DNA of 64,000 nucleotides from CAYXLI01 sp964464925 (GTDB taxonomy: Bacteria; Acidobacteriota; Terriglobia; Bryobacterales; Bryobacteraceae): the NCBI GenBank assembly GCA_964464925.1, contig CAYXLI010000011.1, positions 62,001 through 126,000 of the forward strand, written 5' to 3'. Under the pieces are notes generated by a model. The model saw only the letters and a program-made list of their open reading frames with translations. It did no database searches and was not told the DNA's origin. The stretch's first letter is position 1, and each line of letters starts with the position of its first letter. A program made the position numbers and the translations under genes. Shown here piece by piece: positions 34,795 through 43,288 of this stretch.

Positions 34795-35817
34795 ATGCCG
34801 TTCGTTTCCTATCTCCACCGGGTAGCGAATCGCGAAAATCTGAGTGCGGATGACGCAAGATCCGCGATGGGCGCGATTCTTTCCGGCGAAGTTTCCACAC
34901 CACTCCTGGCCGCGTTCCTGGTCGCTTTGCGGATGAAAGGCGAGACGCCCGATGAGTTGCTGGGCTTCGCCGAAGCCATGCGCGCAAAGGCCGAGCCCAT
35001 CCCCGTGGCGCTGAATGGAGAGGCGCTCCTCGACACGTGCGGGACTGGCGGCGCGCAGCCCGTTACGTTCAATATCTCGACCGTGGTCGCCTTTGTCGTC
35101 GCCGGTGCAGGCGTCCGCGTCGCCAAGCACGGCAACCGGTCTAATACCAGTCTTTGTGGCAGCGCCGATATCCTCGAAGGCCTCGGCGTCAAGATCACGT
35201 TGACTGGTGAGCAGGTGGCGGCGTCTATTCGCACGGTAGGATTTGGCTTTCTTTTCGCACCCACCGTTCACCCGGCTATGAGGCATGCTGCGGCGGCGCG
35301 GTCGGAATTGAAGATGCGCACCGTTTTCAACTTACTCGGGCCGTTGACGAATCCGGCCGGGGCTACCGCTCAACTGGTCGGCGCCCCCAACCTCCGCACG
35401 GCCGAACTGATGGCACAGGCGCTCGCCTCTCTCGGTTTGCAGCGAGGGTTTGTAGTGCATGGACTGGACGGGCTTGATGAGATCACGACGACCGGCGAGA
35501 CGGTGGCGCTTGAGATCAACAGGGGCGTGATCCTGCACCACAATTTAACGCCGGAGGATTTCGGCGTCCCGCGTGCGACCGTCGACGACTTGGCCGGAGG
35601 AGACCGGCTCGGAAATTGCAACGTCGCCGAAGCGATCCTTTCGGGGGAAGCAGGGCCGCGGCGGGATATCGTCCTCGTGAACGCATCGGCCGCCCTCGTC
35701 GCCGCCGGGCAGGCCCGCGATTTCCAGGCAGGCATGGGCCTTGCCTCTGAATCGATCGATTCCGGAGCGGCGCTGAAGAAGATGCGCGATCTGGTGAAGT
35801 TCACGCAAACCATCTAG
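34795..35817 (+). CDS. trpD: Anthranilate phosphoribosyltransferase
   Basis: 340 residues. Conserved blocks: the PRPP-binding DTCGTGGAQPVTFNIST, AKHGNRSNTSLCGSAD, and HPAMRHAAAARSELKMRTVFNLLGPLTNPA. It transfers phosphoribose to anthranilate in tryptophan synthesis. The start is the ATG of MPFVSYLHRV; an uninterrupted frame extends 400 codons upstream but is antisense to sucC. No other trp gene is in the window. The alaS gene follows on the same strand after 39 bp. Confidence 0.95.
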   Translation: MPFVSYLHRVANRENLSADDARSAMGAILSGEVSTPLLAAFLVALRMKGETPDELLGFAEAMRAKAEPIPVALNGEALLDTCGTGGAQPVTFNISTVVAFVVAGAGVRVAKHGNRSNTSLCGSADILEGLGVKITLTGEQVAASIRTVGFGFLFAPTVHPAMRHAAAARSELKMRTVFNLLGPLTNPAGATAQLVGAPNLRTAELMAQALASLGLQRGFVVHGLDGLDEITTTGETVALEINRGVILHHNLTPEDFGVPRATVDDLAGGDRLGNCNVAEAILSGEAGPRRDIVLVNASAALVAAGQARDFQAGMGLASESIDSGAALKKMRDLVKFTQTI

Positions 35818-35856
35818 GCCTTTCAGCTTCGTAGTTCATAATGAAGGTACTACCCG

Positions 35857-38421
35857 ATGACAGGCCACGAAGCACGCCAGAAGTTTCTAGACTATTTCTC
35901 TGCCCGCGGACACCGTGTGGTCCGCAGTTCTTCCCTGGTTCCCGCCAACGATCCGACGCTGCTGTTTACCAACGCCGGAATGAACCAGTTCAAGGATGTT
36001 TTCCTCGGCGGCGAGAAGCGCGACTATTCGCGTGCAGCCAGCTCTCAGAAATGCGTGCGCGCCGGCGGCAAGCATAATGATTTGGAGAACGTCGGCTATA
36101 CACGCCGGCACCACACGTTCTTTGAAATGCTCGGCAATTTTTCGTTCGGCGATTATTTCAAAGCCGAAGCGATCGACTTCGCATGGGATCTCGTCACCAG
36201 GCACTATGGCTTGGACAAGGACCGCCTCTACGTCACGGTATTCCGCGAGGACGATGACGCCGAACAGCTTTGGCAAAAGGTGGCAGGCGTACCGAAGTCC
36301 CGCATTTTTCGCCTGGATGAAGCCGATAATTTCTGGCAGATGGGTGAGACAGGCCCCTGCGGACCATGCTCGGAAATCCACTACGACCTCGGTCCGGAAG
36401 CCGCTGAAAAGGGCCGCGAACACGAGCAGTTTCCGCTCGACGGCGGCGGCCGTTTCGTCGAGATCTGGAACCTTGTTTTCATGCAGTTCGATCGATCCCC
36501 CGAGGGCGTCCTCACTCCGCTGCCCCGCCCCTCGATCGACACAGGCATGGGCCTGGAGCGCATTGCCGCCATTCTCCAAGGCAAGCAGAGCAACTACGAG
36601 ACTGACCTGATTCGTCCCATCATCGATTACGGTGCCGAACTATTTCGCGTCACGTACGGCGAGACGGAGCGCATCAGCACTGTGCTCCGCATCTGCGCCG
36701 ATCATGCGCGCGCTACGGCGTTCCTTATCCATGACGGCGTCGTTCCCTCGAACGAGGGCCGGGGCTATGTGCTTCGCAAAATCATGCGCCGCGCCATGCG
36801 CAATGCGCGCATGATCGGCGTGCAGGATCCGTTCCTTTATAAAATGACCGGATTTGTCGCCGAATGGATGAAGGTCGCCTATCCGGAAATGGTGGAGAGC
36901 ATCCAGCGCGTGGCTCGCGTCGTGAAGGAAGAGGAACACCGCTACGCGACCACTTTCCAGGTGGCGGAGCGCGTTTTTCAAAACGAAGCCAAAAATGCCG
37001 CGGGCGGCGTATTGCCCGGTGCCGCAGCTTTTAAGCTGTACGATACATTTGGGTTAGCTCTCGACGAGCAACAGGAGATGGCCCGCGAGCACGGCTTTAC
37101 CATCGACCTCGACGGTTTCGAGACCGAGATGGAGCGTCAGCGCGAACAGGCTCGAGCCAGTTGGAAAGGCGCCGAAAAGGCGCAGGTCGACCCCATTTAT
37201 AAAGAACTGCTCGACCAGCACAAGACGGAGTTTCTCGGCTACAACACGCTGTCGGGCGAAGGCACGATTCTCGCTGTTCCCAAGCCTGGCGAAGTGATTC
37301 TGGACCGCACTCCTTTCTACGCCGAATCCGGCGGACAAGTCGGCGACCAGGGCGCTTTCTATGCCGAAAACGGCGAGAAGGTCGCGGAAGTCCTCTCGGC
37401 CTACGCGCCTGTAAAGGGACTCACGGTACATCGCGTCGAAATGCTGGTTCCCCTCAAGCCGGGCGACAAGGTCAGGGCCGAGGTGAATCCCGGAACCCGG
37501 CGCCCCACGATGCGGAACCACACGGCCACGCACCTCCTGCATGCTTCCCTCAGGAACGTGCTCGGCAAGCACGTCAAGCAGGCCGGCAGCGTGGTGGAAC
37601 CGTCACGCCTGCGTTTCGATTTCACTCATTATGCGCCGGTCGATACCGAAGAGCTGAAAGAAATCGAGCGGCTCATCAACGAGCACGTGCTTCTCAACGA
37701 GCCCGTCAAGACCGACATCATGGACATTGAAGGCGCACTCGCGACCGGCGCCATGGCACTCTTCGGCGAAAAATATGGCGATAAAGTCCGTGTCGTTTCG
37801 GTAGGTGACGGTGAGTTCAGCCGGGAGCTCTGCGGTGGTACCCACGTAACCCGCACGGGTGATATCGGTCTCTGCAAAATCGTCTCCGAGGGAGGGATCT
37901 CCGCAGGTGTCCGCCGTATTGAAGCTGTTACCGGCGTGGCTGTGGTGCATCGCCTCGAAGAGCAGAATGCTTCGTTGAATGAGCAGAATGAGAAACTCGC
38001 TGCCCAGTTAAAGGCCTACGAAAAGCAGGTTGAACAACTCAAAACACAGGTGGCGCAGGCACAGGTCGGCACACTCGAACAGTCCGCGCGCGATCTGAAA
38101 GGCGTAAAGGTACTTTCCGCACGCGTCGAAGGCCTCGACCGCACGCAACTGCGTCCGCTGGTCGACTCTCTACGCAACAAGTTGAAGAGCGGCGTCATCG
38201 TACTAGCGACTGTGCAGGATTCCAACGTAGCCCTGATCGTATCCGTCACGAAGGATCTCAGCACCAAGGTGCACGCGGGTAAGCTGGTCGGCTCGCTAGC
38301 CCAGGCAGTCGGTGGCAAGGGCGGCGGCCGCCCCGACATGGCGGAAGCCGGCGGCAATAAGCCGGAAGCTTTGTCAGGCGCGCTGGAGAGCGTCTACGGT
38401 ACCGTCGAGGGAATGCTGTGA
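35857..38421 (+). CDS. alaS: Alanyl-tRNA synthetase
   Basis: 854 residues, near the usual 875. N-terminal class II catalytic domain: GHEARQKFLDYFSARGHRVV, TNAGMNQFKDVFLG, RHHTFFEMLGNFSFGDYF. The editing domain has the metal-binding motif HTATHLLHASLRNVLG and CGGTHVTRTGDIG. A coiled-coil and DHHA1 C-terminus with GGKGGGRPDMAEAGG follow. It charges tRNA-Ala. The stop overlaps the GTG start of ypdA by four bases. Confidence 0.97.
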   Translation: MTGHEARQKFLDYFSARGHRVVRSSSLVPANDPTLLFTNAGMNQFKDVFLGGEKRDYSRAASSQKCVRAGGKHNDLENVGYTRRHHTFFEMLGNFSFGDYFKAEAIDFAWDLVTRHYGLDKDRLYVTVFREDDDAEQLWQKVAGVPKSRIFRLDEADNFWQMGETGPCGPCSEIHYDLGPEAAEKGREHEQFPLDGGGRFVEIWNLVFMQFDRSPEGVLTPLPRPSIDTGMGLERIAAILQGKQSNYETDLIRPIIDYGAELFRVTYGETERISTVLRICADHARATAFLIHDGVVPSNEGRGYVLRKIMRRAMRNARMIGVQDPFLYKMTGFVAEWMKVAYPEMVESIQRVARVVKEEEHRYATTFQVAERVFQNEAKNAAGGVLPGAAAFKLYDTFGLALDEQQEMAREHGFTIDLDGFETEMERQREQARASWKGAEKAQVDPIYKELLDQHKTEFLGYNTLSGEGTILAVPKPGEVILDRTPFYAESGGQVGDQGAFYAENGEKVAEVLSAYAPVKGLTVHRVEMLVPLKPGDKVRAEVNPGTRRPTMRNHTATHLLHASLRNVLGKHVKQAGSVVEPSRLRFDFTHYAPVDTEELKEIERLINEHVLLNEPVKTDIMDIEGALATGAMALFGEKYGDKVRVVSVGDGEFSRELCGGTHVTRTGDIGLCKIVSEGGISAGVRRIEAVTGVAVVHRLEEQNASLNEQNEKLAAQLKAYEKQVEQLKTQVAQAQVGTLEQSARDLKGVKVLSARVEGLDRTQLRPLVDSLRNKLKSGVIVLATVQDSNVALIVSVTKDLSTKVHAGKLVGSLAQAVGGKGGGRPDMAEAGGNKPEALSGALESVYGTVEGML

Positions 38422-39401
38422 CCGAGTTCGATGCCGTCGTCATAGGCGCGGGTCCGACTGGACTTGCGTGCGGCATCGAATTGCAGAAAAAGCAGTTGAA
38501 GTCCGTCCTGATCGACAAGGGCTGTATCGTTAATTCGATCTATCACTATCCGACGAACATGGTGTTCTTCACCACGCCGGAACTGCTGGAGATCGGCGAT
38601 ATCCCGATGACCTCGCTGAACGAGAAGCCCGGCAGGACCGAGGCTCTCAAGTATTACAGGCGTGTCGCGGAGCACTACAAGCTGAACGTCCACCAGTACG
38701 AGACCGTCCTCAGTGTTTCCGGCGAGGACGGCAATTTCGTGGTGAATACCGAAGACAAACTGAAGTGCCCGCTTCAATACAGAGCGCGCAAAATCGTCGT
38801 GGCGACCGGCTATTACGATGTACCTAATTACCTGAATGTTCCTGGGGAAGATCAGGCCAAGGTCATCCATTACTACAAGGAAGCGCACCCCTACTACAAC
38901 CATGACGTGATCGTGGTCGGTGCGAAGAACTCGGCCGCCATCGCCGCGCTGGAGCTGCATTGGACCGGTGCGCGCGTTACGTTAGTCCACAGGGGAGCAG
39001 GCATCTCGAGCAAAGTGAAATATTGGATCAAGCCAAATATCGAGAACCGAATCAAGAACAGCGAGATCAAGGCCTACTTTCATACGCATATTCTGGAGAT
39101 CCGGCCGAAAACAGTCCTGCTCGCCACGCCGGACGGAGAAATGGAAATCCAGAACGATTTTGTCTTCGCGATGACCGGTTATCGGCCCGACCTTGATTTT
39201 CTAGGCTCCCTCGGAATTACTTTGCAGCCCGACACGCTGAAGCCGCTCACGAATCCCAGAACGTTGGAGAGCCAGCGAAAAGGCATCTATCTGGCAGGCG
39301 TCATCGTTGCCGGCATGCACACAAACGAAATCTTCATCGAGAATGGGCGCTTCCACGGCAAAGCCATTGCCGAAGCGATTTCGAATCACCCTGCGGATTG
39401 A
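38418..39401 (+). CDS. ypdA: YpdA-family putative bacillithiol-disulfide reductase
   Basis: 327 residues from a GTG overlapping the alaS stop. FAD site VVIGAGPTGLACGIELQ, the family block NSIYHYPTNMVFFTTPELLEIG, and a second nucleotide site VIVVGAKNSAAIAALELHW. C-terminal GVIVAGMHTNEIFIENG is typical. YpdA (Bdr) recycles bacillithiol disulfide with NADPH in Firmicutes, and bacillithiol synthesis genes are also known from Acidobacteria, but none is in this window. Its last 16 bases overlap the ku gene end on the other strand. Confidence 0.88.
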   Translation: MTEFDAVVIGAGPTGLACGIELQKKQLKSVLIDKGCIVNSIYHYPTNMVFFTTPELLEIGDIPMTSLNEKPGRTEALKYYRRVAEHYKLNVHQYETVLSVSGEDGNFVVNTEDKLKCPLQYRARKIVVATGYYDVPNYLNVPGEDQAKVIHYYKEAHPYYNHDVIVVGAKNSAAIAALELHWTGARVTLVHRGAGISSKVKYWIKPNIENRIKNSEIKAYFHTHILEIRPKTVLLATPDGEMEIQNDFVFAMTGYRPDLDFLGSLGITLQPDTLKPLTNPRTLESQRKGIYLAGVIVAGMHTNEIFIENGRFHGKAIAEAISNHPAD

Positions 39402-40306
39402 CGCCGTTTCGGCGTCTTCCCGGCGCGTTGTGCAGGCTTCTTCACCAGGTCCAAGCTCTTTTGCAGCGCTGAAAGAATATCCACAACTTCCGCACTCTTC
39501 CCGGGCGCCTTCGGAGTAGAAATCTTCCTGCCGGCCAATTTCTCATTGATCAGCTTCTCCAGACGCTCGCGATACTTATCTTTAAACTTCTCCGGTTCGA
39601 AGGCCGCTGTCATGGAGTTCACCAGCATCAGCGCCATCTCCAGTTCCTTCGCAACCACCACGCTGGTATCCGTGCGGAACTCTTCCTCCTGTCGAATCTC
39701 GTTCACATAGAACATGGTGTGGCCGAGTATGCCGCGCTGTCCGGGCCGAAGAATAATGACGTGCTCACGCCGGTGCATCGCCACTTCGGCCAATGCCACC
39801 GATCCGGATTCCCGCAATGCCTGATACAGGAGGGCATACGGCCGCTCCCCCGCCCGGTCCGGCGACACATAGTAGGAGTTTTCGAAAAACAGCGGGTCGA
39901 TCTCGGCCAATTTCACGAACTCTAGAATCTGCATCTCGTGGGCGGTCTTAGGAGTGATCGCGCGCAGGTCTTCCTCTTCTACCACCACGTATCGATTCTT
40001 CTGGTATTCAAATCCCCGGACAATTTCCTGTTTCGGAAGCGGCGCATCCGGCTCCTCTTCCGTCACGAGCGCCCGCCGAACAGGCTCGACCTGAACCTCT
40101 TCGTCCTCTTCCTGCGACTGCGGCTCGGTGGCGGCGCGACGACGCCGTCGCGTCCCTGATTCCGGTTTGCCCTCCGGCTTCCTTTCAGGCGGTGCCTCAC
40201 GGTGCAGGAGCCGGAAACTGACCTTCTCCGCACGCGCGGCTTTGTTCAGGCGAATCGGTATAGACACCAGGCCAAAGCTCAAATATCCTCGCCAAACAGT
40301 TGCCAC
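39386..40306 (-). CDS. ku: Ku-family DNA end-binding protein (NHEJ)
   Basis: 306 residues from the GTG giving ATVWRGYLSFGLVSIPIRL, the family's usual beginning; a GGGGG stretch precedes it and a GTG 12 codons earlier is less likely. The Ku core runs VEEEDLRAITPKTAHEM, FFENSYYVSPD and ALAEVAMHRREHVIILRPG. An acidic/basic insertion (about residues 45-90) sits near the front, and the C-terminus is lysine-rich, which in some bacterial Ku proteins binds DNA. It holds broken DNA ends for ligation by LigD, which is not in this window. Confidence 0.94.
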   Translation of the reverse strand: MATVWRGYLSFGLVSIPIRLNKAARAEKVSFRLLHREAPPERKPEGKPESGTRRRRRAATEPQSQEEDEEVQVEPVRRALVTEEEPDAPLPKQEIVRGFEYQKNRYVVVEEEDLRAITPKTAHEMQILEFVKLAEIDPLFFENSYYVSPDRAGERPYALLYQALRESGSVALAEVAMHRREHVIILRPGQRGILGHTMFYVNEIRQEEEFRTDTSVVVAKELEMALMLVNSMTAAFEPEKFKDKYRERLEKLINEKLAGRKISTPKAPGKSAEVVDILSALQKSLDLVKKPAQRAGKTPKRRQSAG

Positions 40307-40390
40307 ATAGCCCCCGCTGTGGGATACGTTCCGCCCCCGCACTGTTTCCGCTACGTGAATGTCACCGTTTGGAATGTAGTGCTAATCTAG

Positions 40391-40506
40391 AGGGTGCCGA
40401 ACTTCTAACTAGAAGACGGGGGACCCGGAATTATGGGGCGCAGTTCTCTCTGGGGAGAGATCGGGGTACTTTCAAGCCCTAGCCCGACAGCTAACCTCGC
40501 AGGCGA
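40391..40506 (+). promoter_or_regulatory. Cyclic-di-AMP riboswitch (ydaO-yuaA class)
   Basis: The leader contains the signature elements of the ydaO motif in order: a GCCGAA and CTTCT-AACT-AGAAG hairpin, CGGGGGACCC, a variable stem, GGGG-TACT-TTCAAGCCC, and CGACAGCTAACCTCG followed by GCAGGC. The CGACAGCTAACCTCG block matches the class consensus base for base as I know it. The class is an OFF switch for potassium-transport and wall genes in Firmicutes; the gene downstream is an APC permease, as expected for a KimA-type target. Confidence 0.85.
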
Positions 40507-40516
40507 ATTTGAAAGC

Positions 40517-40545
40517 GGGTCTGCCCCTGCAGACTCCGAAGGGAG
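40517..40545 (+). promoter_or_regulatory. Possible expression platform: hairpins around the Shine-Dalgarno
   Basis: Two alternative hairpins share bases: GGGTCTGC-CCCT-GCAGACTC (40517-40536) and CTCC-GAAG-GGAG (40534-40545). The second buries GGAG, the ribosome-binding site of the permease GTG start at 40555. They overlap at 40534-40536 and cannot form together fully. No T run follows, so control of translation is more likely than of transcription. Confidence 0.45.
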
Positions 40546-40554
40546 ATTACTACT

Positions 40555-42765
40555 GTGACTGATTCGCAACGACTGGCAACCAATAAGGTTGTTGTCGCTA
40601 CGACTGTTGCCCTATCGTTCATTTCCTTCTGGCGAGGCGCGGCCATTGTTCTCAGCGATCTCGCCTCCAGCATGTTCTATGCGGGTGGCATTGCCGAGCA
40701 AGCCATCGGCAAAGCAGCTCCTTGGTTCATCATCGCCGTCATGCTGTTCAGCTTCGCGGTTCGATCCGTGTACATGGAAAGTTGCAGCATGTTCGTACGC
40801 GGCGGCGTGTACGTCGTCGTCCGGGATAGCCTTGGTCCATTGATCGCCAAGCTGTCGGTTTCTTCGCTGATCGTGGATTACATTCTGACCGGTCCCATCA
40901 GTTGCGTCAGTGCCGGGCAGTACCTTGGCCGCCTGCTGAATGAGATCGGCGACATAATGCATCACCCGCTCGGGTGGAATCCGAATCATTTCGCGATGTT
41001 TTTCGGACTCGTCGTGACCGGCTACTTCTGGTGGAGCAACATCAAGGGCATCCACGAATCCAGCGGCAAGGCCCTCCGGATCATGCAGATCACCACCGTC
41101 ATGGTGGTCGCGTTGATTTTATGGTGCATCATTACCCTGCTCGTCCGCGGTCAGGCGAATCTACCCCCGGCCCCGGTCGCGTCTAATCTCACCTTCAGCG
41201 ACGATGCGCTTGGATGGTTTAAGGGCACCTTCTGGACGAAGATAGCCGTCGTTACCTGGATCATCGCACTGGGCCATTCCCTGCTCGCAATGAGCGGCTT
41301 CGAAACGCTGGCTCAGATCTATCGGGAAATCGCCTATCCCAAGCTCGAGAACTTGCGCCGGGCCGGCAACCTGGTTTGCACATACGCCTTGCTCAGCACC
41401 GGATTGATCTCACTCTTTGCAGTGATGATCATCCCGGATGCCGTACGTAAGGAGTACGCCGATAACCTGATCGGCGGCCTTGCGATGAACCTTGCCGGTC
41501 CTACGATGCTGCGCTTGATCTTCCATGTTTTCGTGGTCGTCGTCGGCGTGCTGATTCTATCCGGAGCCGTGAATACGTCGCTCATCGGAGCCAATGGCGT
41601 ATTGAACCGCGTCGCCGAGGACGGCGTCCTGCTGGACTGGTTCCGCAAGCCGCATCGCCGCTTCGGCACCACATTCCGCATCATCAACCTCGTCACTCTC
41701 CTGCAACTCGCTACGATCGTCGCCAGCCGCGGCGATGTCACCTTCCTCGGTGAGGCGTATGCCTTTGGCGTGGTGTGGAGCTTCTTTTTCAAATCGCTCG
41801 GCGTACTCGCGCTCCGCTGGCAGCGGCACGATCAGGAATACAAGTTCCCCTTCAACATTAAGGTCGGCAAGACTGAGCTTCCCATCGGACTCGGCGCCAC
41901 CACCCTCCTTCTTTTCCTTGTGGCCGTCGCTAACCTCTTTTCGAAGCAAGTAGCGACCATCTCGGGCGTCTCCTTCACAATTCTGCTCTACACCCTGTTC
42001 CGGGTATCGGAGCACATTAACCACAAGAAGATCGCCGCCGGCACCAAAGCCCTTGAGGAATTTAACCTCGAGCATCAGCCTCAAGTGGACACGCAGACGT
42101 TGAAGGCTCGCCCTGGCTGCGTGCTGGTTGCGGTCCGCGATTATCACCACATGGCGCACCTCCGGAAGGTCTTGAAAAAGACGAACCTGCGACGCCATGA
42201 CATTGTCGTGATGACCGTTCGCACCCTTTCCGCCGGTGCGGCTGAATATGATTTGGCCGAAGACCAGATTTTCAGCGAGTATGAGCGCGAGTTATTCAGC
42301 CACGTGGTTGAGCTTGCAGAGAAGGAAGGCAAACCGGTCGAACTCCTGGTTGTTCCGGCCGTGGATCCTTTCGATGCGATGGTACAGACGGCTGCAAGGC
42401 TGAAGGCTTCCCGTCTAGTTACGGGGGTTTCTCTCAAGATGACGCCGGATGAGCTAGCCAAGCGCATAGGTCTGGCCTGGGAGAAACTGCCGGAGCCGCG
42501 GCAGGCGTTTTCTCTAGAGGCCATGCACCCCGAACGCGAGTCCGTGTACGTCAACCTCGGTCCTCACCCTCCGCGCCTTTGGCCGGAGGACCTGGATCGC
42601 CTGCACGACCTCTGGTTGCAACTTAGCAACGACGAGTCGCTGGGCTCTAAGCTTCATCACCGCGATGTGGTCGGTGTCGCACTCCGCAGGCTGGAAACCG
42701 AACTCAGAGATCACGGGCGAGACGCCATCCTGGACGATCTGAAGCAGGAGATCCGCAAGGATTAA
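40555..42765 (+). CDS. APC-superfamily permease, KimA-like, with cytoplasmic C-terminal domain
   Basis: 736 residues. The first about 480 are hydrophobic with 11-12 transmembrane helices (LFSFAVRSVYMESCSMFVRGGVYVVVRD, SLIVDYILTGPISCVSAGQYLG, WIIALGHSLLAMSGFETLAQ). LVDYILT-type and GGAY-like elements resemble KimA-type potassium importers more than amino-acid carriers. Residues about 510-736 are soluble and UspA-like (GCVLVAVRDYHHMAHLRKVL, VELLVVPAVDPFDAMVQ). Start is GTG with GGGAG nine bases upstream. The ydaO riboswitch in its leader supports a potassium role by c-di-AMP control. Length exceeds KimA (about 607) because of the longer C-terminus. An amino-acid substrate cannot be excluded. 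Confidence 0.85.
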   Translation: MTDSQRLATNKVVVATTVALSFISFWRGAAIVLSDLASSMFYAGGIAEQAIGKAAPWFIIAVMLFSFAVRSVYMESCSMFVRGGVYVVVRDSLGPLIAKLSVSSLIVDYILTGPISCVSAGQYLGRLLNEIGDIMHHPLGWNPNHFAMFFGLVVTGYFWWSNIKGIHESSGKALRIMQITTVMVVALILWCIITLLVRGQANLPPAPVASNLTFSDDALGWFKGTFWTKIAVVTWIIALGHSLLAMSGFETLAQIYREIAYPKLENLRRAGNLVCTYALLSTGLISLFAVMIIPDAVRKEYADNLIGGLAMNLAGPTMLRLIFHVFVVVVGVLILSGAVNTSLIGANGVLNRVAEDGVLLDWFRKPHRRFGTTFRIINLVTLLQLATIVASRGDVTFLGEAYAFGVVWSFFFKSLGVLALRWQRHDQEYKFPFNIKVGKTELPIGLGATTLLLFLVAVANLFSKQVATISGVSFTILLYTLFRVSEHINHKKIAAGTKALEEFNLEHQPQVDTQTLKARPGCVLVAVRDYHHMAHLRKVLKKTNLRRHDIVVMTVRTLSAGAAEYDLAEDQIFSEYERELFSHVVELAEKEGKPVELLVVPAVDPFDAMVQTAARLKASRLVTGVSLKMTPDELAKRIGLAWEKLPEPRQAFSLEAMHPERESVYVNLGPHPPRLWPEDLDRLHDLWLQLSNDESLGSKLHHRDVVGVALRRLETELRDHGRDAILDDLKQEIRKD

Positions 42766-42894
42766 CGGTTAGAAGTAATCTTAAGCCATTGATTCGTTTT
42801 AATTCCGGCTTCATGACCATCTAATCTCCAGCCCGGAGAATGGAATTGTAAGCCGGCATCGACCGGTACCAATACTGGAGGATAGAGAGAAACC

Positions 42895-43221
42895 ATGAAG
42901 AAATTTGGACTGATGGCATCGTTGGCCGTGTTCAGCCTGGTGATGGTCGCCGCCCCTGCTCAGGAAGGCATCAAGGACGATCTGAAGACTGCCGGCAAGG
43001 CTACGGGGAGCGCCGCCAAGAAGACGGGCAAAAAGGTTGCCCATGGCACCGAAAAGGCTGCTGATGCCACCGCAGATGCTGCGAAGGACGCCGGCAAGGC
43101 CACCAAAGAAGGTGCGGAGAAGACCGGTCACGCCGTGAAGAAGGGTACCAAGAAGGTAGTCCATGGCGCTGCGGAAGGCACTGAAAAGGGTGCTGCCAAG
43201 GTCGAATCCAAGACCAAGTAA
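42895..43221 (+). CDS. Small exported Lys/Ala/Gly-rich repeat protein, LEA-like
   Basis: 108 residues. A signal peptide (MKKFGLMASLAVFSLVMVAAPA) leads to a tail made almost only of K, A, G, T, E, D and H. Two units are similar: KKTGKKVAHGTEKAAD and KKGTKKVVHGAAEGTEK. Such compositions are typical of LEA or histone-H1-like disordered proteins linked with desiccation or polyanion binding. A GGAGGATAGAGAG ribosome-binding site precedes the ATG. A terminator follows the stop. It is the only gene of its transcript. The role is inference. Confidence 0.75.
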   Translation: MKKFGLMASLAVFSLVMVAAPAQEGIKDDLKTAGKATGSAAKKTGKKVAHGTEKAADATADAAKDAGKATKEGAEKTGHAVKKGTKKVVHGAAEGTEKGAAKVESKTK

Positions 43222-43243
43222 CTACAACGCAGGCAAGTTTGTG

Positions 43244-43279
43244 CACGGCCGGGCCATAGGGTCCGGCCGTTTTGTTTTT
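43244..43279 (+). terminator. Rho-independent terminator after the LEA-like gene
   Basis: ACGGCCGG and CCGGCCGT arms with GCC-ATA-GGGT between them are followed by TTTTGTTTTT. It lies 22 bp after the stop and is a textbook intrinsic terminator. Confidence 0.85.
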
Positions 43280-43288
43280 GGAGCGCCG

